Assembly: GCA_038207265.1 (NCBI GenBank)
Contig: JBBQZZ010000003.1
Span: 248,001 to 312,000, forward strand
Source: JACMLD01 sp038207265
GTDB lineage: Bacteria > Bacteroidota > Bacteroidia > Chitinophagales > Chitinophagaceae
Length of the DNA: 64,000 bases
Reading direction: 5' to 3'
Part shown: piece after piece, positions 27,033 through 35,745 of the stretch
Position numbering within the stretch: the first letter of the stretch is position 1
Layout of the letters: every line of letters begins with the position of its first letter
Program-made: the position numbers and the translations under genes
Notes under the pieces: generated by a model
Seen by the model: the letters and a program-made list of their open reading frames with translations, nothing else
The model's database searches: none
Told to the model about the DNA's origin: nothing

Positions 27033-27189
27033 GGGTTCTTTAATATGCGTTCTTATATTGAAACAGTAAAATTAAGTTTAAATGAAATGATAAGGAAAAC
27101 AAGCCGGACTTCATTCATAGCGCGGTCCTTGCCTGCTGGCACAGGTTTTTTGGCATTGTATCGTCTTACTAGCATACACCGGTTCATTT

Positions 27190-30100
27190 ATGAAACTATC
27201 GCCATGGTTTTCTGCATTTGTCTTTTTACTCTTAATGGGTATAACCAGCCATGCACAATTACTAACAATTACTGCAAAAGGAAAGTTGGTTGATAAAGTA
27301 GAAAAATCGCCGGTGAGCGGTGCAAACATTAACCTCTCTTCAAAAAAGGGTTCTCTTGTTTCATTTCATACAGTAACAGATAGCGGAGGAATTTTTTCTT
27401 TTCCCGGAATAAATCCGGATACTTTTCTATTAACGATACAGGCAAATGGTTATGAAACCGAAAATAAAATTTGGATTATTACTGATTCCAGCGCGGATGC
27501 AGGTATGATTTCAATCAATAAAACAGGTACTTCAATCAGTCCATCCGTCTCAGAAGTCAATACTTCTGTTACAGGTATATTACAAGATAAAACAGACAAG
27601 ACTCCATTGTATGGGGCCACCGTAAACATCAGGTTAAAGAAATACAGTACTTTTCAACACAATGTTGTTTCAGATAGCAAAGGGGTCTTTTTATTTCCGG
27701 TAGTGCCTGCAGATACAGTTATACTTTCAGTAAGTTCTATTGGTTATGAATTTGTTGATCAGCAAATTGCGCTATCGGATAGTACAAATAACCTGGGAGT
27801 GATCCTGATTCCAAAATCAACCAAACAACTGGAAGGTGTTACAGTGATAGCGAAAACCCCTCCTGCGCAACAAAAAGCAGATACCATACAATATAATGCC
27901 AGTGCTTTCAAAGTAAATCCGGATGCCACTACAGAAGATCTGATTAAAAAAATGCCGGGTATAACGGTGGATAAAGATGGAACGGTAACGGCGCATGGCG
28001 ACCAGGTAAAAAAAGTAACCATTGATGGAAAAGATTTTTTGGGTGATGATGCTACGGCTGCCTTGCGCAACCTTCCCTCTGAAGTGGTAGATAAGATACA
28101 GGTTTTTGACAAGTTGAGCGACCAGGCAGCATTCACCGGGTTCGATGACGGCAATTCTGTCAAAGCCATCAATATAGTAACCAAATCGGGCATTAAGAAT
28201 GGGCAATTTGGAAGAATATATGCAGGCTATGGTACCAACGATCGCTATTCTGCGGGTGGTAACGTAAGTAAGTTTGATGGCAACAGAAGAATATCTGTTG
28301 TAGGAAGTTTTAATAATATCAATCAGCAAAATTTTTCGTCACAGGATTTATTGGGCGTTACCAGTACGGGCGGTGGTGGAAATTTTGGTGGTGGTGGAAG
28401 AGGTGGTAACCGGGGTGGTGGTGGCAGAGGCGGTGGCGGCACAGATAATTTTACAGTGGGTCAGCAGCCTGGTATCAGTAGCACCAATGCCATTGGCATC
28501 AATTATACCGATAAATGGAGTCCGAAACTAGACATGCAGGCAAGTTATTTTTTTAATAACAGCAACAACACAAATGATAAATTACTGAGAAGTCAAACCC
28601 TGATTGGAGATAAAACGCAATACACGGATCAAAATAGCGTGACAACCAGCAAAAATTATAATCACCGTTTCAATATGAGATTGGAATATAAATTTGATTC
28701 CAGTAATTCGCTTATCATAAATCCAAGTCTAAATTTCCAGCATAACAATACGGTTTCTAACGGTTCCTCGCAAACGTATTATGGAGCGGGTGATACTTCC
28801 AATACTTCAGATAGCAGGAGCGCGGTTCAAAGGGATGGTTACAATATCAGGAACAATATACTTTTCCGTCATTCCTTTGCAAAAAAAGGCCGCACCTTAT
28901 CGGTCAATTTCAATACAATATTTAATAAGAACAACGGCGAAAGCTACATCAGGCAGGATCTGCGCTTTTTTGAAGCTCCAATACCCACTGATTCATTACA
29001 AGATCAATATTCCAGCAATCCTACCAGTGGTTATACGCTTTCAGGTAACATTTCTTATACAGAGCCTATTGGTAAAAAAGGACAGTTACAATTTAGCTAT
29101 TCACCTTCTTACGGAAAAAACAAAGCCGATCAGCAAACATTTTTGTTGGATTCTACCGGTAAAGAATACACGAAATTCAGCAACCTGCTATCTAATAAAT
29201 TTGATAACTCTACCAGTACCAATAATGCAGGTATCAGTTATAGGTTAGGCGCCAGTCGGGATAACCAATTTGCCATAGGCGTTAGCCTGCAAAATTCAAA
29301 ACTGGAAAGTTTCCGGGTATTCCCCAACACTACTACCGTCAACCAGTCCTTTACCAATGTGTTGCCCAATTTAATGTGGCGGAAAAAAATATCGGCCAAA
29401 AGCAGTTTCCATTTAATGTACAGAGCCAGTACCAATTTCCCTTCTGTAACACAATTACAGGACGTGGTGAACCTAACCAACCCGTTAAGGGTAACCAGTG
29501 GTAATCCGGATCTCAAGCAGTCCAATACGCACTTTCTTTCGGCACGCTACATATTTACCAATACACAAAAGGGTCAAAGTTTTTTTGCAAATATTTTCCT
29601 GCAGGCACAAAACAACTATATTTCTAACGCCACTTATATTGCCAGCGCCGACTCTGCTATTCAGCAGGGCATTGTTTTGAAAAGTGGTTCACAACTGATA
29701 AAGCCGGTTAACCTTAATGGATACAGGAGCCTGCGCAGCTTTTTTACTTTCAGTCAGCCTGTTTCATTTATAAAATCGAATGTCAATATAAGCACAGGTT
29801 TCACCTATGCAAAATTACCTGGTCTTATTAATTACCAGGAAACTACCACTGATAATTATACTTACAATGCAGGAATTGTAATCTCCAGCAACATCAGCCA
29901 GTACATTGATTTCAATTTATCATATAGTGCCAATTTCAATGATGCAAGAACTTCTGCAGCGGGACAAGCCAATCAAAAATATGTGAACCAATCAGCAGGT
30001 ATTCAATTTAACCTGCTCTCTAAAAAAGGATGGTTTCTGCAAAATGATCTTACCAATCAGAACTACAGTGGACTATCGAGCGGACTAAATCAAAGCTATT

Positions 30101-30339
30101 GGTTATGGAACGCGGGCCTGGGTAAAAAATTCCTGAAAAACCAGGCTGGCGAAATAAAAATTTCGGTATTCGATCTTTTAAAGCAGAATCAGAGTATCGT
30201 GCGCACTGTTTCAGAAAATTATATTGAAGACGTACGGTCCAATGTTCTGCAACAATATTTTTTACTCACGTTTTCATACAGCCTCCGGAATTTTGGCAGT
30301 GGAAAGGCGCCAGCTGCAAACAGGAACCAGCGTTTTTAA
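27190..30339 (+). CDS. TonB-receptor-like outer-membrane beta-barrel protein with two CarboxypepD_reg domains
   Basis: The 1049-residue protein has a signal peptide ending near SHAQ and two tandem carboxypeptidase-regulatory-like beta domains (about 27-105 and 122-205, each with the pattern KLVDK..SPVSGANI / LQDKTDKTPLYGATV). A plug-like region follows with EDLIKKMPGITVDKDG and KKVTIDGKDF, then a long beta-barrel. Residues about 395-418 are almost pure Gly/Arg (GGGGRGGNRGGGG). No TonB box is obvious, and the family (outer membrane beta-barrel family 3) may not be energised uptake receptors. It is transcribed away from the pigment operon and precedes a sigma-factor operon. Confidence 0.85.
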   Translation: MKLSPWFSAFVFLLLMGITSHAQLLTITAKGKLVDKVEKSPVSGANINLSSKKGSLVSFHTVTDSGGIFSFPGINPDTFLLTIQANGYETENKIWIITDSSADAGMISINKTGTSISPSVSEVNTSVTGILQDKTDKTPLYGATVNIRLKKYSTFQHNVVSDSKGVFLFPVVPADTVILSVSSIGYEFVDQQIALSDSTNNLGVILIPKSTKQLEGVTVIAKTPPAQQKADTIQYNASAFKVNPDATTEDLIKKMPGITVDKDGTVTAHGDQVKKVTIDGKDFLGDDATAALRNLPSEVVDKIQVFDKLSDQAAFTGFDDGNSVKAINIVTKSGIKNGQFGRIYAGYGTNDRYSAGGNVSKFDGNRRISVVGSFNNINQQNFSSQDLLGVTSTGGGGNFGGGGRGGNRGGGGRGGGGTDNFTVGQQPGISSTNAIGINYTDKWSPKLDMQASYFFNNSNNTNDKLLRSQTLIGDKTQYTDQNSVTTSKNYNHRFNMRLEYKFDSSNSLIINPSLNFQHNNTVSNGSSQTYYGAGDTSNTSDSRSAVQRDGYNIRNNILFRHSFAKKGRTLSVNFNTIFNKNNGESYIRQDLRFFEAPIPTDSLQDQYSSNPTSGYTLSGNISYTEPIGKKGQLQFSYSPSYGKNKADQQTFLLDSTGKEYTKFSNLLSNKFDNSTSTNNAGISYRLGASRDNQFAIGVSLQNSKLESFRVFPNTTTVNQSFTNVLPNLMWRKKISAKSSFHLMYRASTNFPSVTQLQDVVNLTNPLRVTSGNPDLKQSNTHFLSARYIFTNTQKGQSFFANIFLQAQNNYISNATYIASADSAIQQGIVLKSGSQLIKPVNLNGYRSLRSFFTFSQPVSFIKSNVNISTGFTYAKLPGLINYQETTTDNYTYNAGIVISSNISQYIDFNLSYSANFNDARTSAAGQANQKYVNQSAGIQFNLLSKKGWFLQNDLTNQNYSGLSSGLNQSYWLWNAGLGKKFLKNQAGEIKISVFDLLKQNQSIVRTVSENYIEDVRSNVLQQYFLLTFSYSLRNFGSGKAPAANRNQRF

Positions 30340-30402
30340 TGCTGTTAACAGGATAAACTGTTCATTTTTACGTAATATCGTTATTAGCTAAATTATGGTG
30401 CC

Positions 30403-30978
30403 TTGGATGAAAGAACCCTGGTAGAACAATTAAAATCTGGTGATCAGGCTGCTTTTAAAACCATCGTGGACACCTGGCAAAACATGGTCTATAATACAGC
30501 ATTGGGTATCATGCAGCATGCGGAAGATGCAGAAGACATAACACAGGAAGTCTTTTCACAGGTTTATCAATCCATTCATGGCTTTAAAGGGGATTCCAAA
30601 TTTTCTACCTGGCTTTATCGCATTACCAGTAGCAAGGCATTGGATCATTTGAGAAGGTCCAGGCGAAAAAAAAGATTTGCATTCCTTACCAGGCTCATTG
30701 GCGAAAACAATGAGACAATGGAAAACCCGCCGGATTTTCATCATCCGGGAGTTGTACTGGATAACAAAGAGCAAGCAGCTGTTTTATTTAAAGCCATTGA
30801 AAAATTACCCGACAATCAAAGAATTGCTTTTACACTGAATAAGGTAGAGGGCCTGAGTTACCAGGAAATAAGTGAAGTGATGGATACTACGGTGTCTTCG
30901 GTTGAATCATTGTTGCACAGGGCAAAATCCAATTTAAGGAAATGGCTCAAAGATTTTTACCGGGAAACCATTGAATAG
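30403..30978 (+). CDS. ECF-type RNA polymerase sigma factor with TTG start
   Basis: The 191-residue protein has sigma region 2 (DAEDITQEVFSQVY, FSTWLYRITSSKALDHLRR) and region 4 (LPDNQRIAFTLNKVEGLSYQEISEVM, SSVESLLHRAKSNLRKWL). The only start that keeps region 2 complete is TTG at 30403: an in-frame TAG lies at 30385, the ATG at 30395 is in another frame and soon stops, and the next in-frame ATG is 27 codons later inside region 2. It probably controls the genes that follow, with the membrane protein at 31020 as a candidate anti-sigma. Confidence 0.9.
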   Translation: MDERTLVEQLKSGDQAAFKTIVDTWQNMVYNTALGIMQHAEDAEDITQEVFSQVYQSIHGFKGDSKFSTWLYRITSSKALDHLRRSRRKKRFAFLTRLIGENNETMENPPDFHHPGVVLDNKEQAAVLFKAIEKLPDNQRIAFTLNKVEGLSYQEISEVMDTTVSSVESLLHRAKSNLRKWLKDFYRETIE

Positions 30979-31019
30979 CGCAGGTTTTATCATTCGTTTA
31001 CGTCTAATTTATGTAGCAT

Positions 31020-31367
31020 ATGCAAGAGAAAATCGACATAGAAAAAAAAGTGGAAGCAACTTTGAATAGCTTGGATGGACTGGAGAAAGCCAGTCCCGGA
31101 CCGTTTTTTTTTACACGGTTGCAGGTCCGCTTGTTAAAAGAACAAAACAACCGGTGGAGTTCAATAAGTTCATTTATTACCAGGCCTGCGGTGGCGATAG
31201 CAGGCATCAGCTTTATAATTTTATTAAATGTTGCTGCTTTGTTTTATCAGAAAGAACACAAAATAACAGCAATGTTATCTGACCAAAACGAAATAACTAG
31301 TACAGACGATTATAATACTACCGTTTCCAGCAATTCTTATTATGATGAAAATACAGAAGCCAGGTAA
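31020..31367 (+). CDS. Small single-span membrane protein, candidate anti-sigma factor
   Basis: The 115-residue protein has a cytoplasm-facing N-terminal segment (KVEATLNSLDGLEKASPGPFF), one transmembrane helix (about 57-76, VAIAGISFIILLNVAALFY) and a short polar tail. Proteins of this plan are regularly encoded between an ECF sigma factor and Spy/CpxP-like proteins in Bacteroidota. No zinc-finger anti-sigma motif is present, so the anti-sigma role is inferred from position. Its TAA overlaps the next gene's ATG by one base. Confidence 0.68.
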   Translation: MQEKIDIEKKVEATLNSLDGLEKASPGPFFFTRLQVRLLKEQNNRWSSISSFITRPAVAIAGISFIILLNVAALFYQKEHKITAMLSDQNEITSTDDYNTTVSSNSYYDENTEAR

Positions 31368-31882
31368 TGAATAACTCAAGGAATAAAGTACTGATTTTTA
31401 TTGTTGTGGTATTGTTGATTACCAATATCGGCATGTTGTTTTATTTTATTGGTGGAAGAGGATCCGGAAGAAATAATCATGGAGATAAAAGAACAGGGCC
31501 TGTCACAAGCTTTCTGCAGAATGAGATTGGATTTAATAAACAACAGTTGGCGGCATTCGACAGTCTTAAGCAACAGCATCGTGCTGCCATGAAACCTTTG
31601 TTTGATGACCTTGGTAAAAGCAAGGATGATTTTTATGCGTTGATTGGAAGGGTAGGTGTTACTGATTCTGTGCTGAAGTCTGCTTCGGATTTAATTGGGA
31701 AAAAACAAGCGGCCCTGGATTTACAATTTTACCAAAACTTTCGAAGCATCCGCAAACTTTGTTCACCGGAACAGCAAATAAAGTTTGATTCTTTAATGCC
31801 TTCGGTAGTGGGGAAAATGATGCAACCGTGGAGAAAAAATAATTTGCCTGGAAAAGGCGATAGTAACAAAGCAAAGCAGTAA
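31367..31882 (+). CDS. Periplasmic Spy/CpxP-like heavy-metal-sensor family protein
   Basis: The 171-residue protein has an N-terminal membrane helix (8-28) and a helical periplasmic domain with FDSLKQQHRAAMKPLFDDL and FYQNFRSIRKLCSPEQQIKFD, the pattern of Spy/CpxP/ZraP proteins whose paired helices bind unfolded proteins or metals. The tail is basic. Given the sigma factor upstream, an envelope-stress sensor or chaperone is likely. Its start overlaps the preceding stop codon. Confidence 0.75.
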   Translation: MNNSRNKVLIFIVVVLLITNIGMLFYFIGGRGSGRNNHGDKRTGPVTSFLQNEIGFNKQQLAAFDSLKQQHRAAMKPLFDDLGKSKDDFYALIGRVGVTDSVLKSASDLIGKKQAALDLQFYQNFRSIRKLCSPEQQIKFDSLMPSVVGKMMQPWRKNNLPGKGDSNKAKQ

Positions 31883-31913
31883 TGTAATTATTCATCACAT
31901 TAAATTTTATGCA

Positions 31914-32318
31914 ATGAAAAAAAAGTTGGTATTGATTTTAGCAGCAGCGTTTGGTCTTATAATAAATGTTAACGCACAGGGAGGGGGCGGAATGCCACGT
32001 CGTACCGTAGAAGAAAGAGTAAAAAATGCCATGGATAAGCTGGCCGATTTCAAACTGGACAAAGAAAAAGCAGCTTTGACAGACAGTGCTTTTACTGTTT
32101 ATTACAAAGCACAGGAAAAAATGAGAGAGGAAATGATGTCTGGTGGCGGAACACCTGATCGTGATGCGATGCGCGAAAAGATGCAAAAATTTGCAGCTGA
32201 AAGGGATGACAAGTTGAAGAAAATTTTTACCGATGAACAGTACAAAAAATGGAAAGACGAAATTGAAGCTTCACTGAGGCCTCAAAGACCCGGTGGTGGT
32301 ACCGGCAGCACAAAATAA
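31914..32318 (+). CDS. Secreted small helical Spy-like protein
   Basis: The 134-residue product has a signal peptide ending near NVNAQ (residue 22), a Gly-rich linker and a helical domain with VEERVKNAMDKL, AALTDSAFTVYYKAQEKMREEM and KLKKIFTDEQYKKWKDE, similar to the LTxxQ-type Spy/CpxP helices. It is the last gene of the sigma-factor operon, just upstream of a strong terminator, and probably belongs to the same stress regulon. Confidence 0.75.
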   Translation: MKKKLVLILAAAFGLIINVNAQGGGGMPRRTVEERVKNAMDKLADFKLDKEKAALTDSAFTVYYKAQEKMREEMMSGGGTPDRDAMREKMQKFAAERDDKLKKIFTDEQYKKWKDEIEASLRPQRPGGGTGSTK

Positions 32319-32345
32319 TAGTAGAGTGAATATGGGAAAGCAGAC

Positions 32346-32380
32346 CCGGCAATTTTGCGAAAGCAAGTGCCGGTTTTTTT
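32346..32380 (+). terminator. Rho-independent terminator of the sigma-factor operon
   Basis: CCGGCA (32346-32351) pairs with TGCCGG (32368-32373), and an inner TTGC/GCAA stem closes on a GAAA tetraloop. Seven T follow (32374-32380). It lies 28 bases after the stop of the Spy-like gene on the plus strand. Confidence 0.88.
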
Positions 32381-32474
32381 ACGGATATTAACCAAGGAAC
32401 TTGCCATTTATTAATGGCTGTGTGGTCTCATTCAATGATAAATGCAACAGCGGGTCACCGACAGGGATTGTCTT

Positions 32475-33008
32475 ATGCGAAAGATTCATATGCAAACATT
32501 ACGCTCTTTTTTGTTGCTATTGTTACTTGCTACGGCTATTCAACCTTTATCTGCCCAAAAAAGCCCCTGTTCCGTAAATCCAGCTTACCGTCAATTTGAT
32601 TTCTGGATTGGTGAATGGGAAGCATTTGCTCCCACCGGAAAAAAAGGCGGAGATAGCAAAGTGAGTTTGATTCTTGACAGTTGCATTATATTGGAAGAAT
32701 GGGCCAGTACACAGGCAGGATATTTCGGTAAAAGTTATAATACCTACAATAATGCCAATGGTAAATGGCAGCAATACTGGGTAGACAACCAGGGCGGAGT
32801 GACAGAATACTTCAATGGTCATTATGAAAATGATAAGATGATTTTACAAACTGCCAATAGCAAACAACCGGATGGGACCTACAAAATATTAAAAATGACT
32901 TTCTATCATCTTTCTGCAGATAAAGTACGGCAGCACGGAGAAAGTTCAGCAGATGAGGGAAAAACATGGAAAACGGATTTTGACCTGGAATACCGCAGAA
33001 AGAAATAG
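32475..33008 (+). CDS. Secreted DUF1579-like protein
   Basis: From ATG at 32475 the product has 177 residues with a signal peptide ending at PLSAQ. The mature domain contains RQFDFWIGEWEAF near its start, the signature of small lipocalin-like DUF1579 proteins, followed by beta-rich segments (KWQQYWVDNQGG, ENDKMILQT). The function is unknown. ATG at 32490 is an alternative start; the longer frame from 32442 adds a polar leader and is less likely. Confidence 0.75.
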   Translation: MRKIHMQTLRSFLLLLLLATAIQPLSAQKSPCSVNPAYRQFDFWIGEWEAFAPTGKKGGDSKVSLILDSCIILEEWASTQAGYFGKSYNTYNNANGKWQQYWVDNQGGVTEYFNGHYENDKMILQTANSKQPDGTYKILKMTFYHLSADKVRQHGESSADEGKTWKTDFDLEYRRKK

Positions 33009-33075
33009 TACAGCCGCTTATCTTTTTTTTCAAATCCTTGTTTTAGAACATACCTTAATAGTTAAATCAAAATCA

Positions 33076-33591
33076 ATGTCAGTTCCACAATTAAACAGGA
33101 AAAAATTTCTGGCACTCACAACAGGTGGTTTGGCTGGAATGGTCACTACTGGATGGTCACAACAAAGCCCCACTGAAAAAATTCCTCCCCTAGACAAGGA
33201 CCTGGTAAAGGATTTTGTAGTTGCGGGGCATCGCAGCCTTGATACAGTAAAACAAATGGCACAGGAACATCCGACATTAATATATGCTACCTGGGACTGG
33301 GGTGGAGGTGATTTTGAAACTGCATTGGAAGGGGCCGGGCATATGGGTAATAAAGAAATTGCCAATCATTTGATTGGGCTTGGTGCCAGAACCAACTTGT
33401 TTGTATTAACCATGCTGGGTAAAACAACAATTGTAAAGCCATTTCTTGAACAGTTTCCGCAATTTGTTTTTGCGAGGGGTCCGCATGGATTAACATTACT
33501 GCACCATGCGCAAAAAGGGGGTGATGATGCTAAAGAATTGCTGGACTATGTTCAATCAAAGGGATTGAAAGAAGCGAAAGCGAATTTATAA
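33076..33591 (+). CDS. Ankyrin-repeat-like protein with twin-arginine-like or Sec leader
   Basis: The 171-residue protein starts at ATG 33076 (MSVPQLNRKKFLALTTGG); the frame is open upstream but that extension is not signal-like. RKKFLAL followed by a Gly/Thr-rich stretch resembles a Tat leader with only one Arg before two Lys. Two or three ankyrin-type repeats follow: GDFETALEGAGHMGNKEIANHL, LIGLGARTNLFVLTMLGK, and HGLTLLHHAQKGG. It is probably an exported protein-protein interaction module. Confidence 0.72.
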   Translation: MSVPQLNRKKFLALTTGGLAGMVTTGWSQQSPTEKIPPLDKDLVKDFVVAGHRSLDTVKQMAQEHPTLIYATWDWGGGDFETALEGAGHMGNKEIANHLIGLGARTNLFVLTMLGKTTIVKPFLEQFPQFVFARGPHGLTLLHHAQKGGDDAKELLDYVQSKGLKEAKANL

Positions 33592-33597
33592 GATTAG

Positions 33598-33675
33598 ATG
33601 GCTCAGTCATATCCAATAGCCGAAGTGTGCGACGCAACTATGCACATCCGTGATCCAATGACGGGACCACAATAA
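33598..33675 (+). other. 25-codon open frame/GC-richer intergenic segment
   Basis: Directly after the ankyrin-like gene, an ATG at 33598 opens a 25-residue frame ending at TAA 33673-33675 (MAQSYPIAEVCDATMHIRDP...). The segment is richer in CG dinucleotides than its surroundings and includes an imperfect hairpin (GTGATCC / GGGACCAC). It could be a dispersed intergenic repeat, a relic of another gene or a tiny peptide; there is not enough to decide. Confidence 0.25.
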
Positions 33676-33712
33676 ATTTAAATTCGAAACCATTATGTCT
33701 TAAGATCCTTAT

Positions 33713-34804
33713 TTATTCCGGGAACAAAGTCTTATCTATATTCGGCACAATGCGAAGTGCGTTTTTATAATATACCTTTTTTAAAATATTATCTGGCAGT
33801 CCCATTCCATACATGGCCCAGAAAGCATGGTATTTTTTATGGTAAGGAAAATATTCATCTTCTGTTTCCAGCACCCTGAAATATGTAGCATATTCTTCAG
33901 GCACCCAGCTATCTTTTCCAAATAATATTCTGTCCTGGTATTTTTCAAAAAATTTCTTTGCTGCTCTGGGTTGTCTTCCCAATTCTGCAATTACCGCTCC
34001 GAATTCAACATTTACATTGGGCATTTCATCCAGCAACTGGCTTAGTTTAGTAAGGTTGTTAGGATACCATCCAAAATGAGCAGCTATATAAGTTGTTTCA
34101 GGATGTTTTTTGAACATGCGGTGTTGCTCTTCAATTAATGTTTCCCAGGGTGCGGGGTCGGTTGCGCTTCTTTTCCTACCCGGATGGGTTGTTATTTCAA
34201 GCCATCGTTCATTTTTTTCATCTACCGGATCCCAGAATGGTTTTGGATCGGCGGTATGTATCAACACAGGAATTTTTAACTGTCCTGCTTTTGACCAGAT
34301 GGCATCCAGGCGGGGATCATCCACTGTAACGCGGGTCCCCTTATTATCTTTTACTGAAAACCCGAGGTCCTTAAAAATTTTTAAACCGTTTGCGCCATTT
34401 TTCACATCTTCTTCCAATTGCTTCACAGCTTTTTCTGTCCAGCCCTCTTCTCCTATTCCGCCAAAATTGATATTGGCAAATACGATAAAGCGTTTAGGAT
34501 AATTTGATTTTACATTATCGGTCATCTTCTTCAATCCATTTCCATTGCCGCCACTCAGGTTTACCATCACCACAAGGTTTAATTGATCCATGTCTTTAAT
34601 AAGGCCCGACAGATCCTGGCTACCCATATTCCATTGATGGTTGTGCACATCAATAAACGGAAATTTTGCACGCGATAATTTATGTTGTGGAACCACCAGC
34701 GTTGAAACCGGGTCGTACTTTTCAAAATCCATTTTATTGTTTGATTGTGCGCAGGCAAAAAGCAGGAGACAAAGGCCGATACAAGAGCTGATAATTTTTT
34801 TCAT
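33713..34804 (-). CDS. Amidohydrolase family lipoprotein (TIM-barrel metal hydrolase)
   Basis: From ATG at 34804 the product has 363 residues with a lipoprotein signal (LCLLLFAC, Cys at 17). The fold is the PF04909 amidohydrolase type: FIDVHNHQW (metal-binding HxH), LIHTADPKPFWDP, TYIAAHFGW and a final RILFGKDSW with the active-site Asp. The substrate is unknown; relatives are decarboxylases or lactonases of small carboxylates. The frame continues to 34918 but that leader is not signal-like, and the MKK start gives a perfect lipoprotein signal. Confidence 0.8.
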   Translation of the reverse strand: MKKIISSCIGLCLLLFACAQSNNKMDFEKYDPVSTLVVPQHKLSRAKFPFIDVHNHQWNMGSQDLSGLIKDMDQLNLVVMVNLSGGNGNGLKKMTDNVKSNYPKRFIVFANINFGGIGEEGWTEKAVKQLEEDVKNGANGLKIFKDLGFSVKDNKGTRVTVDDPRLDAIWSKAGQLKIPVLIHTADPKPFWDPVDEKNERWLEITTHPGRKRSATDPAPWETLIEEQHRMFKKHPETTYIAAHFGWYPNNLTKLSQLLDEMPNVNVEFGAVIAELGRQPRAAKKFFEKYQDRILFGKDSWVPEEYATYFRVLETEDEYFPYHKKYHAFWAMYGMGLPDNILKKVYYKNALRIVPNIDKTLFPE

Positions 34805-34929
34805 GCAGTTATATTGAAATTGAAAGCTAATAGTATTTGAATGCAACACGCCACCGGTGATAAAGCTTAACAAGGTTTTAATTAGGGTGAAAGGTAGAAG
34901 GATTAGCGTGTAAGGCATTTGCCGCAGAA

Positions 34930-35079
34930 TGGTGAAAAGTTAAAAGGCTGAAATGTCTAAAGTTTAAGGTTCTTCAATTCTAAAGTCTACTTTCCAGTGA
35001 AGTCAAAAATGATAAAAAATTTAAACGTTCGACTATTTTAGACAAGACAAAAATGATAAGAACCCTCAACCTTCAACTT
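34930..35079. repeat. Intergenic AAGTTTAAGGTT/AACCTTCAACTTT degenerate repeats
   Basis: The 275-base spacer holds degenerate repeats in both orientations (CTAAAGTTTAAGGTTCTTCAA near 34957-34977 and CCCTCAACCTTCAACTTTTAACCTTCAACC near 35064-35093). The second block runs into the 3' end of the DsbA-family gene. No gene is visible. The composition resembles the spacer at 6780-6900. Confidence 0.45.
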
Positions 35080-35733
35080 TTAACCTTCAACCATTTCCTT
35101 TAATACATTTTCTATTCTCTCTTTTAAATCATCATAATGGGTATATCCTCTTGCCAGCAGGTAAAATTTTGATTCGCTGACCTGCAACAACACTGCGGGA
35201 AAACCAGTTACCTGCAATTGTTTGCACAAGGCAAATTCGTAATGAGCTTTTTCTTTGTATTCATCGCTTTTTAATTTAGCGTAAAATGATTCTTCATGAA
35301 TAGAATATTTTTCCAATAAATGACGGTATGCCTCATTATCACATAAGTCACGTCCTTCATAGTGCAAAGCGTATTGCAGATCAGCTGCAAACTCCACCTG
35401 CCTGTCAGGGTAATATTCTTTAAATATGCACAAAGCAATTGCGGGCTTTTCGGAATCAGGAAGCCAATCGCTTAATTCAGGGTGATTGATATGCCAGAGA
35501 TAATCGGGTCCAAAACGAATACCGGTATGTTCTTCAACTACCTTATAAGCCTTCTGTATATAACCGGCGGTAACAGCAATGGGTTTTGGATGATCGTTTA
35601 AAATCATACCGCCCGATAAAACTTCAAGTTCAAACTTGCTACTGAAATTGTCTGCAATTTTTTTTATAACGGGACTGAAGCCATAGCACCATCCACAGTA
35701 GGCATCGTAACAATAAATAATGGTTTGCTTCAT
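35080..35733 (-). CDS. DsbA family (FrnE-like) thioredoxin-fold protein
   Basis: The 217-residue protein has the redox motif CGWC in YDAYCGWCYGFSPV at residues 13-16 and the cis-Pro region GFPAVLL near 178. No signal peptide is visible, so it is cytoplasmic, as for FrnE-type members that assist thiol-disulfide exchange under oxidative stress. It forms a short run with the DNA glycosylase and hydroxylase genes (12- and 7-base spacers). Its C-terminus is read from repeat-like DNA. Confidence 0.85.
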   Translation of the reverse strand: MKQTIIYCYDAYCGWCYGFSPVIKKIADNFSSKFELEVLSGGMILNDHPKPIAVTAGYIQKAYKVVEEHTGIRFGPDYLWHINHPELSDWLPDSEKPAIALCIFKEYYPDRQVEFAADLQYALHYEGRDLCDNEAYRHLLEKYSIHEESFYAKLKSDEYKEKAHYEFALCKQLQVTGFPAVLLQVSESKFYLLARGYTHYDDLKERIENVLKEMVEG

Positions 35734-35745
35734 GTAATATTAAAA

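Noticed and set aside
27759..28329. Two long antisense frames within the beta-barrel gene
   Set aside because: No start context, motif or signal supports them; they mirror the plug-like coding region.
28781..29248. 155-codon frame inside the beta-barrel gene
   Set aside because: It overlaps the strongly supported outer-membrane protein in another frame and shows no domain or signal.
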